Shown: positions 1 through 10,641 of the stretch, piece by piece
Position numbering within the stretch: the first letter of the stretch is position 1
Layout of the letters: every line of letters starts with the position of its first letter
Assembly (NCBI GenBank): GCA_023375785.1
Contig: SZWC01003640.1
Coordinates: 20,335-63,068, forward strand
Direction of reading: 5' to 3'
Source: Penium margaritaceum
Taxonomy: Eukaryota; Streptophyta; Zygnematophyceae; Desmidiales; Peniaceae
Length of the DNA stretch: 42,734 bases
Position numbers and translations under genes: made by a program
The notes under the pieces: generated by a model
What the model was told of the DNA's origin: nothing
What the model saw: the letters and a program-made list of their open reading frames with translations, nothing else
Databases searched by the model: none

Positions 1-136
1 ATACCCATTATGGGCAGTGCATTCCTGGCCCATCTCAAAACAGACCAAGGGGACGTACTCCACAGAGCAGTGCATGCCTTGTCTGTATGTGTAGCTAGCC
101 AGCTAGGCAGTGGACAAGGTGCATACTATTTCAACA
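1..136. other. Non-repeat left flank with an open frame of unknown function
   Basis: This is the only non-array sequence at the left edge. Reading from base 1 on the + strand the frame is open (first ATG at 10) and runs on into the array, stopping near 498. The 43 or so residues before the array are of ordinary composition (for example GSAFLAHLKTDQGD), unlike the repeat peptide that follows. It could be the end of a coding exon or an old mobile-element fragment cut by the array. I do not recognise the family. On the minus strand the last ten bases before the array read TGTTGAAATA, which resembles the start of a copia-type LTR, but the conserved U3 blocks of the other LTRs here (CCGGCTAGC, the CTCGG hairpin) are absent. 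Confidence 0.4.
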
Positions 137-3100
137 GGCATTGCCCAGGCATTGCCAGGCATTGCCCAGGCATTGCCAGGCATTGCCAGGCAGTGCCAGG
201 CATTGCGAGGCACTTCCCAGGCACTGCCAGGCCTTGCCCAGACATTCCTATGCATTACCAGGCATTGCCCACGCATCGCTTTGCATTACCCAGGCATTGT
301 CCAAGCATGCCCAGGCATTGCCATGCATTGCTAGTCATTGCCAGACATTGCCCAGGTATTGTCAGGCATTGCCAGCACTGCCCAGGCATTGCCATGCATT
401 GTACAGGCATTGCCCAGGCATTGCAAGCATTACCCATGCATTGCCAGGCATTGCCAGGCATTGCCCAGGCATTTCCACGCATTGTTAAGCATTGCTAGGG
501 CATTGCCAGGCATTGCTTAACATTGCCAGACGTTTCCAGGCATTGCCAGGCATTACCCAGGCATTGTCCAAGCATTGTCGGGCGTTGCCGGGCATTTCCA
601 GGCATTGCCCAGTCATTGCCATGCATTGCCAGGCATTGCTTAGGCATTGCCAGGCATTGCAAGGCATTCCCCAGGCATTGTCAGGCATTGCCCTGGCATT
701 TCCCGGGCATTACCAGGCATTGCCCAAGCATTGCCCTGGCATTGTCAGGCATTGCCAAGCATTGCCCAGGCATTGCCACGCATTGCCAAGCATTGCCCAG
801 GCATTTCCAGGCATAGCACAGGCATTGCCAGGCATTGCCATCCATTGCCCAGGCATTGCCAGGCATTGCCAAGGTGTTACCCAAGCATTGCCGGGCATTG
901 CCGGGCATTGTCCAGGCATTACCAGACATTGCCAGGCATTGCAAAGCATAGCCCAGGCATTACATTGCATTTCCCATGCGTTGCCGGGCATTTCTAGGCA
1001 TTACCAGGCATTGCCAGGCATTGCCAGGCCTTTCCAAGCATTACCAGACATCGCCGAGGCATTGTTAGGCATTGCCACGCATTGCCCAGGCATTGCCCAG
1101 GCATTCCCAGGAATTGCCCAAGCATTGCCAGGCATTGCCCAGGCATTGCCAGGCATTGTTGGGCATTGCCAGGCATAGCCATGCATTACTAGGCATTGCT
1201 AGGCATTGTGAGGCATTGCCTAGGCATTGCCAGGCATTACCTGGCATTGCCCAGGCATTGCCAGGCATTGCCCAAGCATTGCCCAAGCATTGCCAAGAAT
1301 TGCCCAGGCATTGCCAGGTATTGCCTAATCATTGCCCAGACGTTGCTCAGGCATTGCCCAGGCATTGCCCAGGCATTGCCACGCATTGCCAGGCATTGCC
1401 CAGGCATTCCCAGGCATTGCCTGGCATTGCCTAGGCATTGCCAGGCATTGCCAGGCATTTCCAAGCATTATTTAGGTGTTGCCAGGCATTGCTAGGCATT
1501 GCCGAGGCATTGCCAAGCATTGCTAGGCATTGCCAGGCATTTCCGAGGCATTGCCAGCCATTGCCATGCATTGCCCTGGCATTGCTAGGCATTGTCAGGC
1601 ATTGCCAGGCATTACCCAGGCATTGTACAGGCATTGCCCAGGCATTGCGAGGCATTGCAAGGCATTGCCCAGGCATTGCCAGGTATTGCCAGGCATTGCC
1701 AGGCATTAGCCAGGCATTGCCAGGCATTGCCATGCATTGCCAGGCATTGCCACGCATTGCCTTAAGCATTGCGAAGCATTGTTAGGCATTGCCAGGCATT
1801 GTCATGCATTGCGGAGGCATCGCTTGGCATTGCACAGGCATTGCCAGACATTGCCAGGCATTGCCCAGGCATTTCCAGGCATTGCCAAGCATTGCCAAGG
1901 CATTGTCAGGCATTGCCAAGCATTGCCATGCATTGCCAAGGCATTTCAAGGCATTGCCAGGCATTACCAGGCATTGCCAAGGTATTTTCAGGCCTTTCCC
2001 AAGCATTGCCAAGACATTGCCAGGCATTGCCAGGCATTGCCCATGCATTGCCAGGCCTTGCTAGGCATTGCCATGCATTGTCCAGGCATTGCCACGCATT
2101 GCTAGGCATTGCCCAGGCATTGCCAGGCATTGCTTGACATTGCCATACTTTGCCAAGCATTGCAAGACATTGCCCAGGTATTGCCCAAGCATTACCGAGC
2201 ATTGCCGGGCATTGCCAGGCCTTGCCTAGGCATTTCCAGGCATTGCCACGTATTGCCCAGGCATTGCCACGCATTGCCCTGGCATTGCCAAGCATTGTCA
2301 GGCATTGTTAGGCATTGCCCAGGCATTGCCACACATTGTTAGGCATTGCCAGGCATTGCCAGGCATTGACAAGTATTGCCCAGGCATTGCGAGGCATTGC
2401 CCAGGCATTGCCAGGCATTGCCACGCATTGCCCAGGTATTGCCAAGCATTGCCAGGCATTGCCTAGGCATTGCTAGGCAATGCCAGGCATTGCGAGGCAT
2501 TGCCCAGGCATTGCCAGGCATTGCTATGCATCACCAGACATTGCCTGGGCATCGCTTGGCATTACCCATGCATTGTCCAGGTATGCACAGGCATTGTCAC
2601 GCATTTCCAGTCATTGCCAGACATTGTCCAGGCATTGCCAAGGCATTGCCAGGCACTGCCCAGGCATTGCCATGCATTGTCCAGGCATTGTCAGGCATTT
2701 TTCAGGCATTTCCAGGCATTGCCAGGCATTGCCGAGGCATTGTCCAAGCATTGCCAGGCATTGCCGGGCATTGCCAGGCATTGCCTATGCATTGCCATGC
2801 ATTACCAAGCATTGCCCAGGCATTGCCAGGCACTGCCGAGCATTGCCCATGCATTGCCAGGCATTGCCCAGGCATTGCCCAGGCATTGCCAGGCATTGCC
2901 CAAGCATTACCCAGACATTGCCAGGCATTTCCAAGCATTGCACATGCATTGCCGCGCATTGCACAGGCATTGCCAGGCATTGCCCAGGCATTGGACAAGC
3001 ATTGCCGGGCATTAGTGGGCATTGCAAGGCATTGCCTAGGCATTGCCATGCATTGCCAGGTATTGCCCCGGCATTGCCAGGCCTTGCCAGGCATTGCCAT

Positions 3101-3224
3101 GTATTGCCCAGGCATTGCCAGGCATTGCGCATGCATTGCCCAGGAACTTCCAGGCATTGCCCAAGCATTGCCCAGGCATTACTAGGCATTGCCCAAGCAT
3201 TGCCCAGGCATTGCCAGGCATTGC
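137..3224 (+). repeat. 10/11-bp minisatellite array, block 1 (GGCATTGCC orientation)
   Basis: The block is an uninterrupted head-to-tail array of CCAGGCATTG (10 bp) mixed irregularly with CCCAGGCATTG (11 bp). Most units differ from consensus by one transition, such as TAGGCATTG, CAAGCATTG, GCATTACC or GCATTGTC. Strand + is used here for the GGCATTGCC reading. The unit contains no stop codon in any of its three frames, so frames of 100-270 codons appear by chance; their peptide cycles through PGIARHCQAL and is not evidence of a gene. I see no promoter or unique sequence in the block. Confidence 0.97.
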
Positions 3225-3238
3225 GTGGCAATGCCTGG
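3214..3238. repeat. Inverted-repeat junction where the array flips orientation
   Basis: The arms CCAGGCATTGC (3214-3224) and GCAATGCCTGG (3228-3238) are perfect reverse complements separated by GTG. Everything to the left reads GGCATTGCC and everything to the right, for 33 kb, reads GGCAATGCC. The change is complete within three bases, with no foreign sequence at the joint. It is either a real inversion or foldback breakpoint or an assembly join. Confidence 0.9.
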
Positions 3239-5965
3239 GTAATGCATAGCAATGCATAGGTAATGCCTGGCAATGCCTGGCAATGCCTGGCAATGCCTCG
3301 ACAATGTATGGCAATGCATGGGCAATGCATGGCAATGCATGGGCAATGCCTCGGCAATGTCTACCAATGCCTGGCAATTCTTGGCAACGCCTTGGCAATG
3401 CCTGGCAATGCCTGGGAAATGCCTGGCAATGCCTGGTAATGCCTGGCAATGCCTGGGAAATGTCGGGAAATGCCTGGCAATGCCTAGACAATGCCTCGCA
3501 ATGCCTGGCAATGCTTTGCAAAGCCAGGCAATGCCTGGAACTGCCTGGGCAATGCCTGGCAATGCCTTGGCAATGCCTCGAAATGCCTAGCAATGCCTGG
3601 TATTACCTGGGTAATGCCTCGACAATGCATTGCAATGCCTGGGCAATGCCTGGCAATGCCTGGGTAATGCCTGGCAATGCCTGGGTAATGCCTGGCAATG
3701 CCTGGGTAATGTCTGGCAATGCCTGGGAATGCCTGGGCAACGCCTTGCAATGCCTGGACAATGCCTGGCAATGCCTCAGTAATGCTTAGTTATGGCTCGC
3801 AATGCCTGGCAATGACAGGCAAAGCCTAACAATGCCTCAGAAATGCCTGAAAATGCTTGGACAATGCCTGACAATGCCTGGGCAATGCATGGCAATGCGT
3901 GGAAATGCCTGAGCAATGCCTGGCAATGTCCGGCAATGCCTGGCAAAGCCTTGCAATGCCCGGGCAATGCCTGGCAATGCCTGGGCAATGCCAGGCAATG
4001 CCTGGCAATGCCTCGGCAATGCCCGGTAATGCCTGGGCAACGCCTGGGAATGCCTAGGCAATGCCTGGCAATGCCTGGGCAATGCCTGGAAATGCCTTGG
4101 CAATGCTTGGCAATGCCTGGGCAATGCTTGGAAATGCCTGGCAATGCCTAGTAATGCCTGGGCAATGCCTGGACTAGGCCTGGCAATGCCTGGGCAATGC
4201 CTGGAAAATGCCTGGGCAATGCATGGGCAATGCCCGGCATTGCATGGGCAATGTCTGTCAATGCCTGGGCAATGCCTGGTAATGCCTGGCAATGCTTGGC
4301 AATGACAGGCAAAGCCTGGCAATGCCTGGACAATGCCTGGCAAGGCTTGGGCAATGCCTGACAATGCCTGGGCAATGACTCGCAATTCCTCGCAATGCCT
4401 CGCAATGCTTGGGCAATGCCTTGCAATGTCCGGCAATGACTGGCAATGCATGGCAAAGCCTAGAAATGCCTCGGCCATGCCTGGCAATCCCTTGGCAATG
4501 CCTGGCAATGCATGGGCAATGCCTGGCAATGCCTTAGCAATGCCTGGAAATGCCTGGGCAATGCTAGGTAATGCCCGGGCAATGCCTGGTCATGCCTGGG
4601 TAATGCCTTGCAATGCCTAGCAATGCCTGGCAATGCTTGGGCAATGCCTGGGCAATGCCTGGCAATGCCTGCCAATGCCTGGTAATGCCTGGGCAATGCC
4701 TGGTAGTGCCTGGCAATGCCTGGGTAATTCCTAGCAATGCATGGCAAAGCTTGGCAATGCCTAGCAATGCCTGGCAAAGCCTTGCAATGCCTATGCAATA
4801 CTTGGGCAATGCCTGGCAATGCCTGGGCAATGTTCAGAAATGCCCGAACAATGTCTTGGAATGTTTGGCAATGCCTGGCAATGCATGGGAAATGCCTGGC
4901 AATGTCTGGAGAATTCCTAGCAATGCCTAGCAATGCCTGGCTATGCCTGGCAATGCCTAGCAGTGCCTGGCAATGCATTGCAATGCCTGGACAATGCCTG
5001 GCAATGCTTTGGCAATGCATGGCAATGCCTGACAATGCGTGGTCAATGTCTGGCAATGCTTGGGAAATGCCTGGAAATGCCTTGGCAATACCTGGCAAAG
5101 CTTGGCAATGCCTGGCAACGCCTAGCAATGCCTGGTAATGCCTGAACAATGCCTGGACATGCTTGGGTAATGCCTGGACAATGCCTGGCAATGCCTGTGC
5201 AATGCCTGGCAATGCCGAGGAATGGTTGGGTAATGCCTAGCAATACGTGGGTAATGCCTGGCAATGCCTGGCAATGCCTGGGCAATGCATGGCAATGCCC
5301 GGGCAGTGCTTGGCAATGCCTGGAAATGCCTGGCAATGTCTTGGAATGCCTGACAATGCCTGGTAATGCCTGGCAATGCCTGGCAATGCCTAGCAATGCC
5401 TGGGCAATGCCTGGCAATGCGTGGGCAATGCCTGGAAAATGCCTGTCAATGCCTGTGCAATGCCTGGAAATGCCTAACAATGATTGGGTAATGCCTAGCA
5501 ATACGTGGGCAATGCCAAGCAATGCCTGACAATGCCTGGGTAATGCCTGGCAATGCCTGGGCAGTGCCTGGCAATGCCTGGGAATGCCTGGAAATTCTTG
5601 GGCAATTCTTGGCAATGCTTGGGTAATGCCTGGCATGCCTGGCAATGCTAAGGAAATGCCTGGCAATGCATAGGCAATGCCTGGCAATGCCGGGCAATGA
5701 CGGTGCAATGTCTGGCAATGCCTGTGCAATGTATGGCAATGCCTGGCAATGCCGAGCAATGCCTGGCAATATCTGGGTAATGCCTAGCAATGCCTGGCAA
5801 TGCCTGGAAATGCCTGGGTAATGCCCGGCAATGCCTGGACAATGCCTGGCAATGCCGGGGCAATACCTAGCAATGCCTGGCAATGCCTAGGCAATGCCGA
5901 GCAATGCCTGACAATGCCTGGAAATGCCTGGGTAATGCCTGGTAATGCCTGACAATGCCAGGCAA
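3225..5965 (-). repeat. Minisatellite array, block 2a (GGCAATGCC orientation)
   Basis: This is the same 10/11-bp unit as block 1 but inverted: TGGCAATGCC and TGGGCAATGCC. It runs from the flip point to the first LTR fragment. The stretch from about 4250 onward is the left copy of a multi-kilobase duplication; for instance 4375-4465 matches 9228-9317, and a truncated unit GGCATGCC at 5632 matches one at 10296. Stop-free frames on both strands (peptide cycle MPGNAWQCLA in one direction and PGIARHCQAL in the other) are by-products of the repeat. Confidence 0.96.
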
Positions 5966-7600
5966 CGTCCTTGATGTATACAACAGAACAGAGGCAAACG
6001 ACTTCTTTCCGCTAGCCGGACCGGGTGACAGTTTTATCAGTTTATTAGGGGATCACTTGACGTGTCGGTCCAAACGGTCGGAAGACTGAAGAGACGTTGA
6101 GTCAAGGTGGTTCTGATGATGCTTGAACCCTCTCGAGGCTCGGATCTACCGAGAGGTGGGAGGAGCGCGTTTGGTTCTCGCTGTATTTCCAACACCTGGC
6201 AATGCCTGGCAATGACAGGCAATGCCTGGGGAATGCCTGACAATGTCCGGCAATGCCTGGCAATGCTTGGAAAAGCCTGGCAATGCTTGGACAATGCCTG
6301 GCAATGCGTGGGCAATGCCTGGCAATGCCTGGGCAATGCTTGGCAATGCCTGGCAATGCCTGGGCAATGCCTGGCAATGCCTGGGTAATGCTCGATAATG
6401 CCTGGGTAATGCCTGGAAATGCATGGGCAATACCTACCAATGCTTGGCAATGCCTGGGCAATGCTTAGGCAAGGCCGAGCAATGCCTGGCAATGCCAGGG
6501 CAATGCATGGTAATGCCTGGCAATGCCTACCAATGCCTGGGCAATGCCTGGCAATGCCTGGGCAATACCTGGGAATGCCTGGCAATGCCTGGCAATGCCT
6601 GGCAAAGCCTGGCAATGCCTGGCAATGCCTGGCAAAGCATGGCAATGCCTTGGCAATGCTTTGGCAATGCCTGCAATGCCTGGACAATGCCTCCCAATGC
6701 ATGTGCAATGCCTGGCAATGCCTTGGTAATGCCTGGAAATGCATGGCAATACGTGGAAATGCATGGCAATGCCTGGCAATGCATGGCAATGCCTGGCAAT
6801 GCCTCGGCAATGCGTGGCAATGCCTGGGCAATGGCTAGCAATGCTTGGGTAATGCTTGGCAATGTCTGGGCAATACCTGGCAATGCCTGGCAATGCCTGG
6901 CAATGTTGGCAATGCCTGGGCAATGCCTGAGTAATGCCTAACAATGCCTGTGCAATGCTTAGCAATGCCTGGCGAAGCTTGGCAATGCCGTGACAATACC
7001 TGGGCAATGCCTGGACACTGCCTGGCAATGCCTGGAAATACTTGGCCAATGCCTTGCAACGCCTGGGCAATGCCTTGCAATGCCTTGCAATGCCTAGCAA
7101 TGCTTGGGCAATGCCTGGCCATGCCTGACAATGCCTGGTAATGGCTGGCAATGCCTGGGCAATGCCTGGCCATGCCTGGCAATGCCTGGGCAATGCCTAG
7201 GCAATGCCTGACAATGCCTGGCAATGCTTGTGCAATGACTAGCAAAACTTGCGCAATGCCTGGCAATACCTGGCACTGCATGGGCAATGCCTGGGCAGTG
7301 CCTAGCAATGCCCGGAAATGCCTCGGCTATGCTTGGCAATGCTTGGGCAATGCCTTGCATGTTTTGCAATGCTAACGCAATGCCAAGCAATGCCTAGACA
7401 GTGCCTGGCTATACCCGGGAAATGCCTGGCAATGCCTGGGAATGCCTGGAAATGCCTGGCAATGCCTGGGCAATGCCTAGCAATGCCTGACAATGCCTGG
7501 GCAATGCCTGGAAATGCCTGGGCCATTCCTGGCACTGCCTGGCAATGCCAGGCAATGCCTGGGGAAGGCATGACATTGCGTGAGAAATGCCTGACAATGC
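4250..7600. repeat. Left copy of a ~4.7-4.9 kb segmental duplication carrying LTR fragment 1
   Basis: Unit-variant order matches 9100-12400. The anchors are 4375-4465 with 9228-9317, the truncated unit at 5632 with 10296, the LTR fragment ends 6194 with 10869, the CAATGTCC variant at 6241 with 10999, and the AAGGCATGACA-type stretch near 7515-7575 with 12320-12390. Offsets range from 4664 to 4852 bp, as expected for whole-unit gains and losses. The edges are approximate because every boundary lies in repeat. Confidence 0.7.
5966..6194 (-). mobile_element. Truncated LTR (U3 part only), fragment 1
   Basis: Read on the minus strand, the fragment starts TGTTGGAAATA at 6194, the same start as the intact LTRs at 36637 and 39830. 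It then carries the U3 hairpin CTCGG...CCGAG (6139-6153), the shared block CCGGCTAGCGGAAAGAAG and CTGTTCTGT followed by a TATA-like TGTATACA (5975-5982). It stops at GGACGTT, where the intact LTR continues GGATGTTCATTCC. The rest of the LTR and any internal region are missing, and array follows directly in the same orientation. If the promoter is active, transcription would run leftward into the array. It is very likely a relic of the same LTR superfamily as the nested elements, from a different subfamily. Confidence 0.85.
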
Positions 7601-10600
7601 CTGGGCAATGCCTGGGCAAGGCCTGGCAATTCCTAGCAATGCCTGGACAATGCCTGGCAATGCCTGGGCAATGCTTAGCAATGCTTGGCGATGCCCGGCA
7701 ATGCCGAGGCAATGCATGGACAATGCCTGGGCACTACCTGACAATGCCTGGCAATACTTGGGCAATGCTTGGCAATGCCTGGGTAATAGCCGGGCAATGC
7801 TCGGCAATGCTTGGCACTGCCTGGCAATGCCTGGGCAATGCCTGGCAATGCTCGGCAATGCCTGGGCAATGCCAGGAAATGACAGGCAATGCCTGGCAAT
7901 GCTTGGAAATGCGTGGCAATGCATGGCAATGCTTGGGCAATGTGTGGTAATGCCTGGGCAATGCATGGTAATGCCTCACAATGCCTGGCAATGCTTGGGC
8001 AATGCCTGACAATGCCTGGCCAATGCTTGTCAATGCCTGGCAATGCCTGGACAATGCCTGGCAATGCCTGGCAATGGCTGACAATGCCTTGGCAATACTT
8101 AGCAATGCCTGGCGATGTCTGGCAATGCCGGGGTAATGTCTGGGCAATGCCTGGACACTGCCTGGCAATGCCTGTGCAATGCCTTGCAATACTTGGGCAA
8201 TGCCTGGCAACGCACGGGCAATGCCCGGGCAATGCCTGGCAATGCCGGGCAATGCCTGGGCAATGCCTGGCAATGCCTTGCAATTCCTCGGTAATGCCTG
8301 GGAATGCCTGGTAATGCATGGCAATGCCTGGACAGTGCCTGGGTAATGCCTGGCAATGCCTGGGCAATGCTTGGCAATGCCTGGAAATGCCTGGGCAATG
8401 CCTAGCAATGCCTGGACAATGCCTTGCAATGCCTGACAATGCCAGGGCAATGCTTAGCAATGCCTGGCGATGCCTGGCAATGCCGCGGCAATGCCTGGGC
8501 AATTCCTGGACACTGCGTGGCAATGCCTGGGCAATGCCTCGAATGCCTAGCAATGCCTGGTAATACCTGGGTAATGCTTGGACAATGCCTGGGAATGCCT
8601 GGGCAATGCCAGGCAATGCCTGGGCAATGCCTGGAATGCCTGGCAATGCCTGGTAATACCTGGGTAATGCCTGGCAGTGCCTGGAAATGCCTGGGCAATG
8701 CCTGGAAATGACTGGGAAATGCTTGGCAATGCCTCCGCAATGCATGGTTATGCCTGGCAATACCTGGCAATGACTGGCAAAGCCTGGCAATGCCTTGGCA
8801 ATGCCTGGAAATGCTTGGACGATGCCTGGCAACGCCTGGCAATGCCTGGGCAATGCCCGGGCAATGCCAGGCAATGCTTGGCAATGCCAGGCATGCGTGG
8901 CAATGCCTCGGCAATGCCTGGGAAATGCTTGGAAATGCCTGGAAATGCGAGGCAATGCCTGGTAATGCCCGGGCAATGCGTGGACAATGCCTGGCAATGC
9001 CTGGGCAATGCCTGGTAATGCCTGGGCAATGCTTGGCCATGCCTATGCAATGCCGGGACAATGCCTGGGTAATGCATGGGCAATGCCTGGCAATGTGTGG
9101 GCAATTCCTGGCAATGCCTGGGCAATGCCTGGTAATGCCTGGCAATGCTTGGCAATGACTAGCAAAGCCTGGCAGTACCTGTACAATGCCTGGCAATGTT
9201 TGGGCAATGCCTGACAATGCGTGGGCAATGCATGGCAACTCTTGGCAATGCCTCGCAATGCTTGGGCAATGCCTGGCAATGTCCGGCAATGCCTGGCAAT
9301 GCATGGCAAAGCCTGGCAATGCCTGGGCAACGCCTGGCAATGGCTTGGCAATGCCTGGCAATGCCTGGGCAATGCCTAGCAATGCTTGGCAATACCTTGG
9401 CAATGCTTGGCAATGCCTGGGCAATGCCAGGTAATGCTTGGTAATGCTTGGGTAAAGCCTGGCAAGGCCTAGCAATGCCTGGCAATGCCTAGGCAATGCC
9501 TGGCAATGCCTGGCAATGCCTGGCAATGCCTGCCAATGCCTGGCTATGCCTGGGCAATGCCTTGTAATGCCAGGCAACGCCCTGCAATGCCTGGGTAATG
9601 CCTGGCAATGCATGGCAAAGCCTGGCAATGCCTGGCAAAGCCTGGCAATCCCTAGGCACTGCTTGGGCAATGCCTGGCCATGCCTGGGCAATGTTTGGAA
9701 ATGCCCAGATAATGCCTGGGAATGCATGGCAATGCCTGGCAATGCCTGGAAAATGCCCTGCAATGTCCGGGTAATGCCTACCAATGCCTAGTAATGCCTG
9801 GGAATGCCTAGCAATGCCTGGCAGTGCCTTGCAATGCATGGCAATGCCTTGACAATGCCTTGCAATACCTTGGCAATGCCTGGCAATGCCTGACAATGCT
9901 TGGGCAATGCCAGGCAATCCTTGGCCAATGCCTGTTAATGCCTGGGCAATACCTGGCAAAGCTTGGCAATGCCTGGCAAAGACTGGCAACGCCTGGCAAT
10001 GCCTGGACAAAGCCTGACAATGCCTGGGCAATGCCTGGCAGTGCTTGGGAATGCCTGACAATGCCTGGTAATGCCTGGCAATGCCTAGGCAATGCCTGGC
10101 AATGCCTGGGCAATGCGTGGCAATGCCTAGCAATGATTGAGTAATGCGTAGCAATACCTGGACAATGCATGGCAATGCCTGGCAATGCCGGGGCAATTCC
10201 TGGCAATGCCTGGGCAGTGCCTGGCAATGCCTGGGCAGTGCCTGGCAATGCCTAGCAATGTTTAGGCAATGCTTGGCAATGCTTGGGCAATGCTTGGCAT
10301 GCCTGGTAATGCTAAGGCAATGCCTGGCAATGCATAGGCAATGCCTGGCAATGCCTAGGCAATGCCCGAGCAATGTGTGGCAATGCCTGGGCAATGCCTG
10401 GCAATGCCTGGCAATGCCTGGCTATATCTGGGTAATGCCTGGGAATGCCTGGCAATGCCTGGAAATGCCTGGGAAATGCCCAGCAATGCCTGGACAATGC
10501 CTAGCAATGCCTGGGCAATACCTAGAAATGCGTGCCAATGCCTGGCAATGCCTAGGAATGCCTAGGCAATGCCGAGCAATGCTTGGCAATGCCTGGCAAT

Positions 10601-10641
10601 GCCTGGGCAATGCCTGGTAATGCCTGGCAATGCCTGGCAAT
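6195..10641 (-). repeat. Minisatellite array, block 2b, with 350-720 bp sub-repeats
   Basis: This is continuous 10/11-bp array between the two LTR fragments. A marker string built on TTAGCAATGCCTGGCGATG, followed about 45 bp later by GGACACTGCC, recurs near 6957, 7673, 8097 and 8449, which shows a 350-720 bp sub-repeat in this part. The stretch from about 9.1 kb to 10.64 kb begins the right copy of the duplication whose left copy starts near 4.25 kb. I find no gene. Minus-strand frames of up to 460 codons (8402-9784) are repeat artefacts. Confidence 0.95.

Noticed and set aside
137..3224. Telomeric repeat
   Set aside because: The unit is not TTAGGG-like, has no strand G-richness, and the array is interior with orientation changes.
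5966..6194. tRNA, rRNA or other structured RNA gene in the array interruptions
   Set aside because: The interruptions at 5966-6194 and 10642-10869 align along their length with the LTR U3 and have no cloverleaf or rRNA core sequence.
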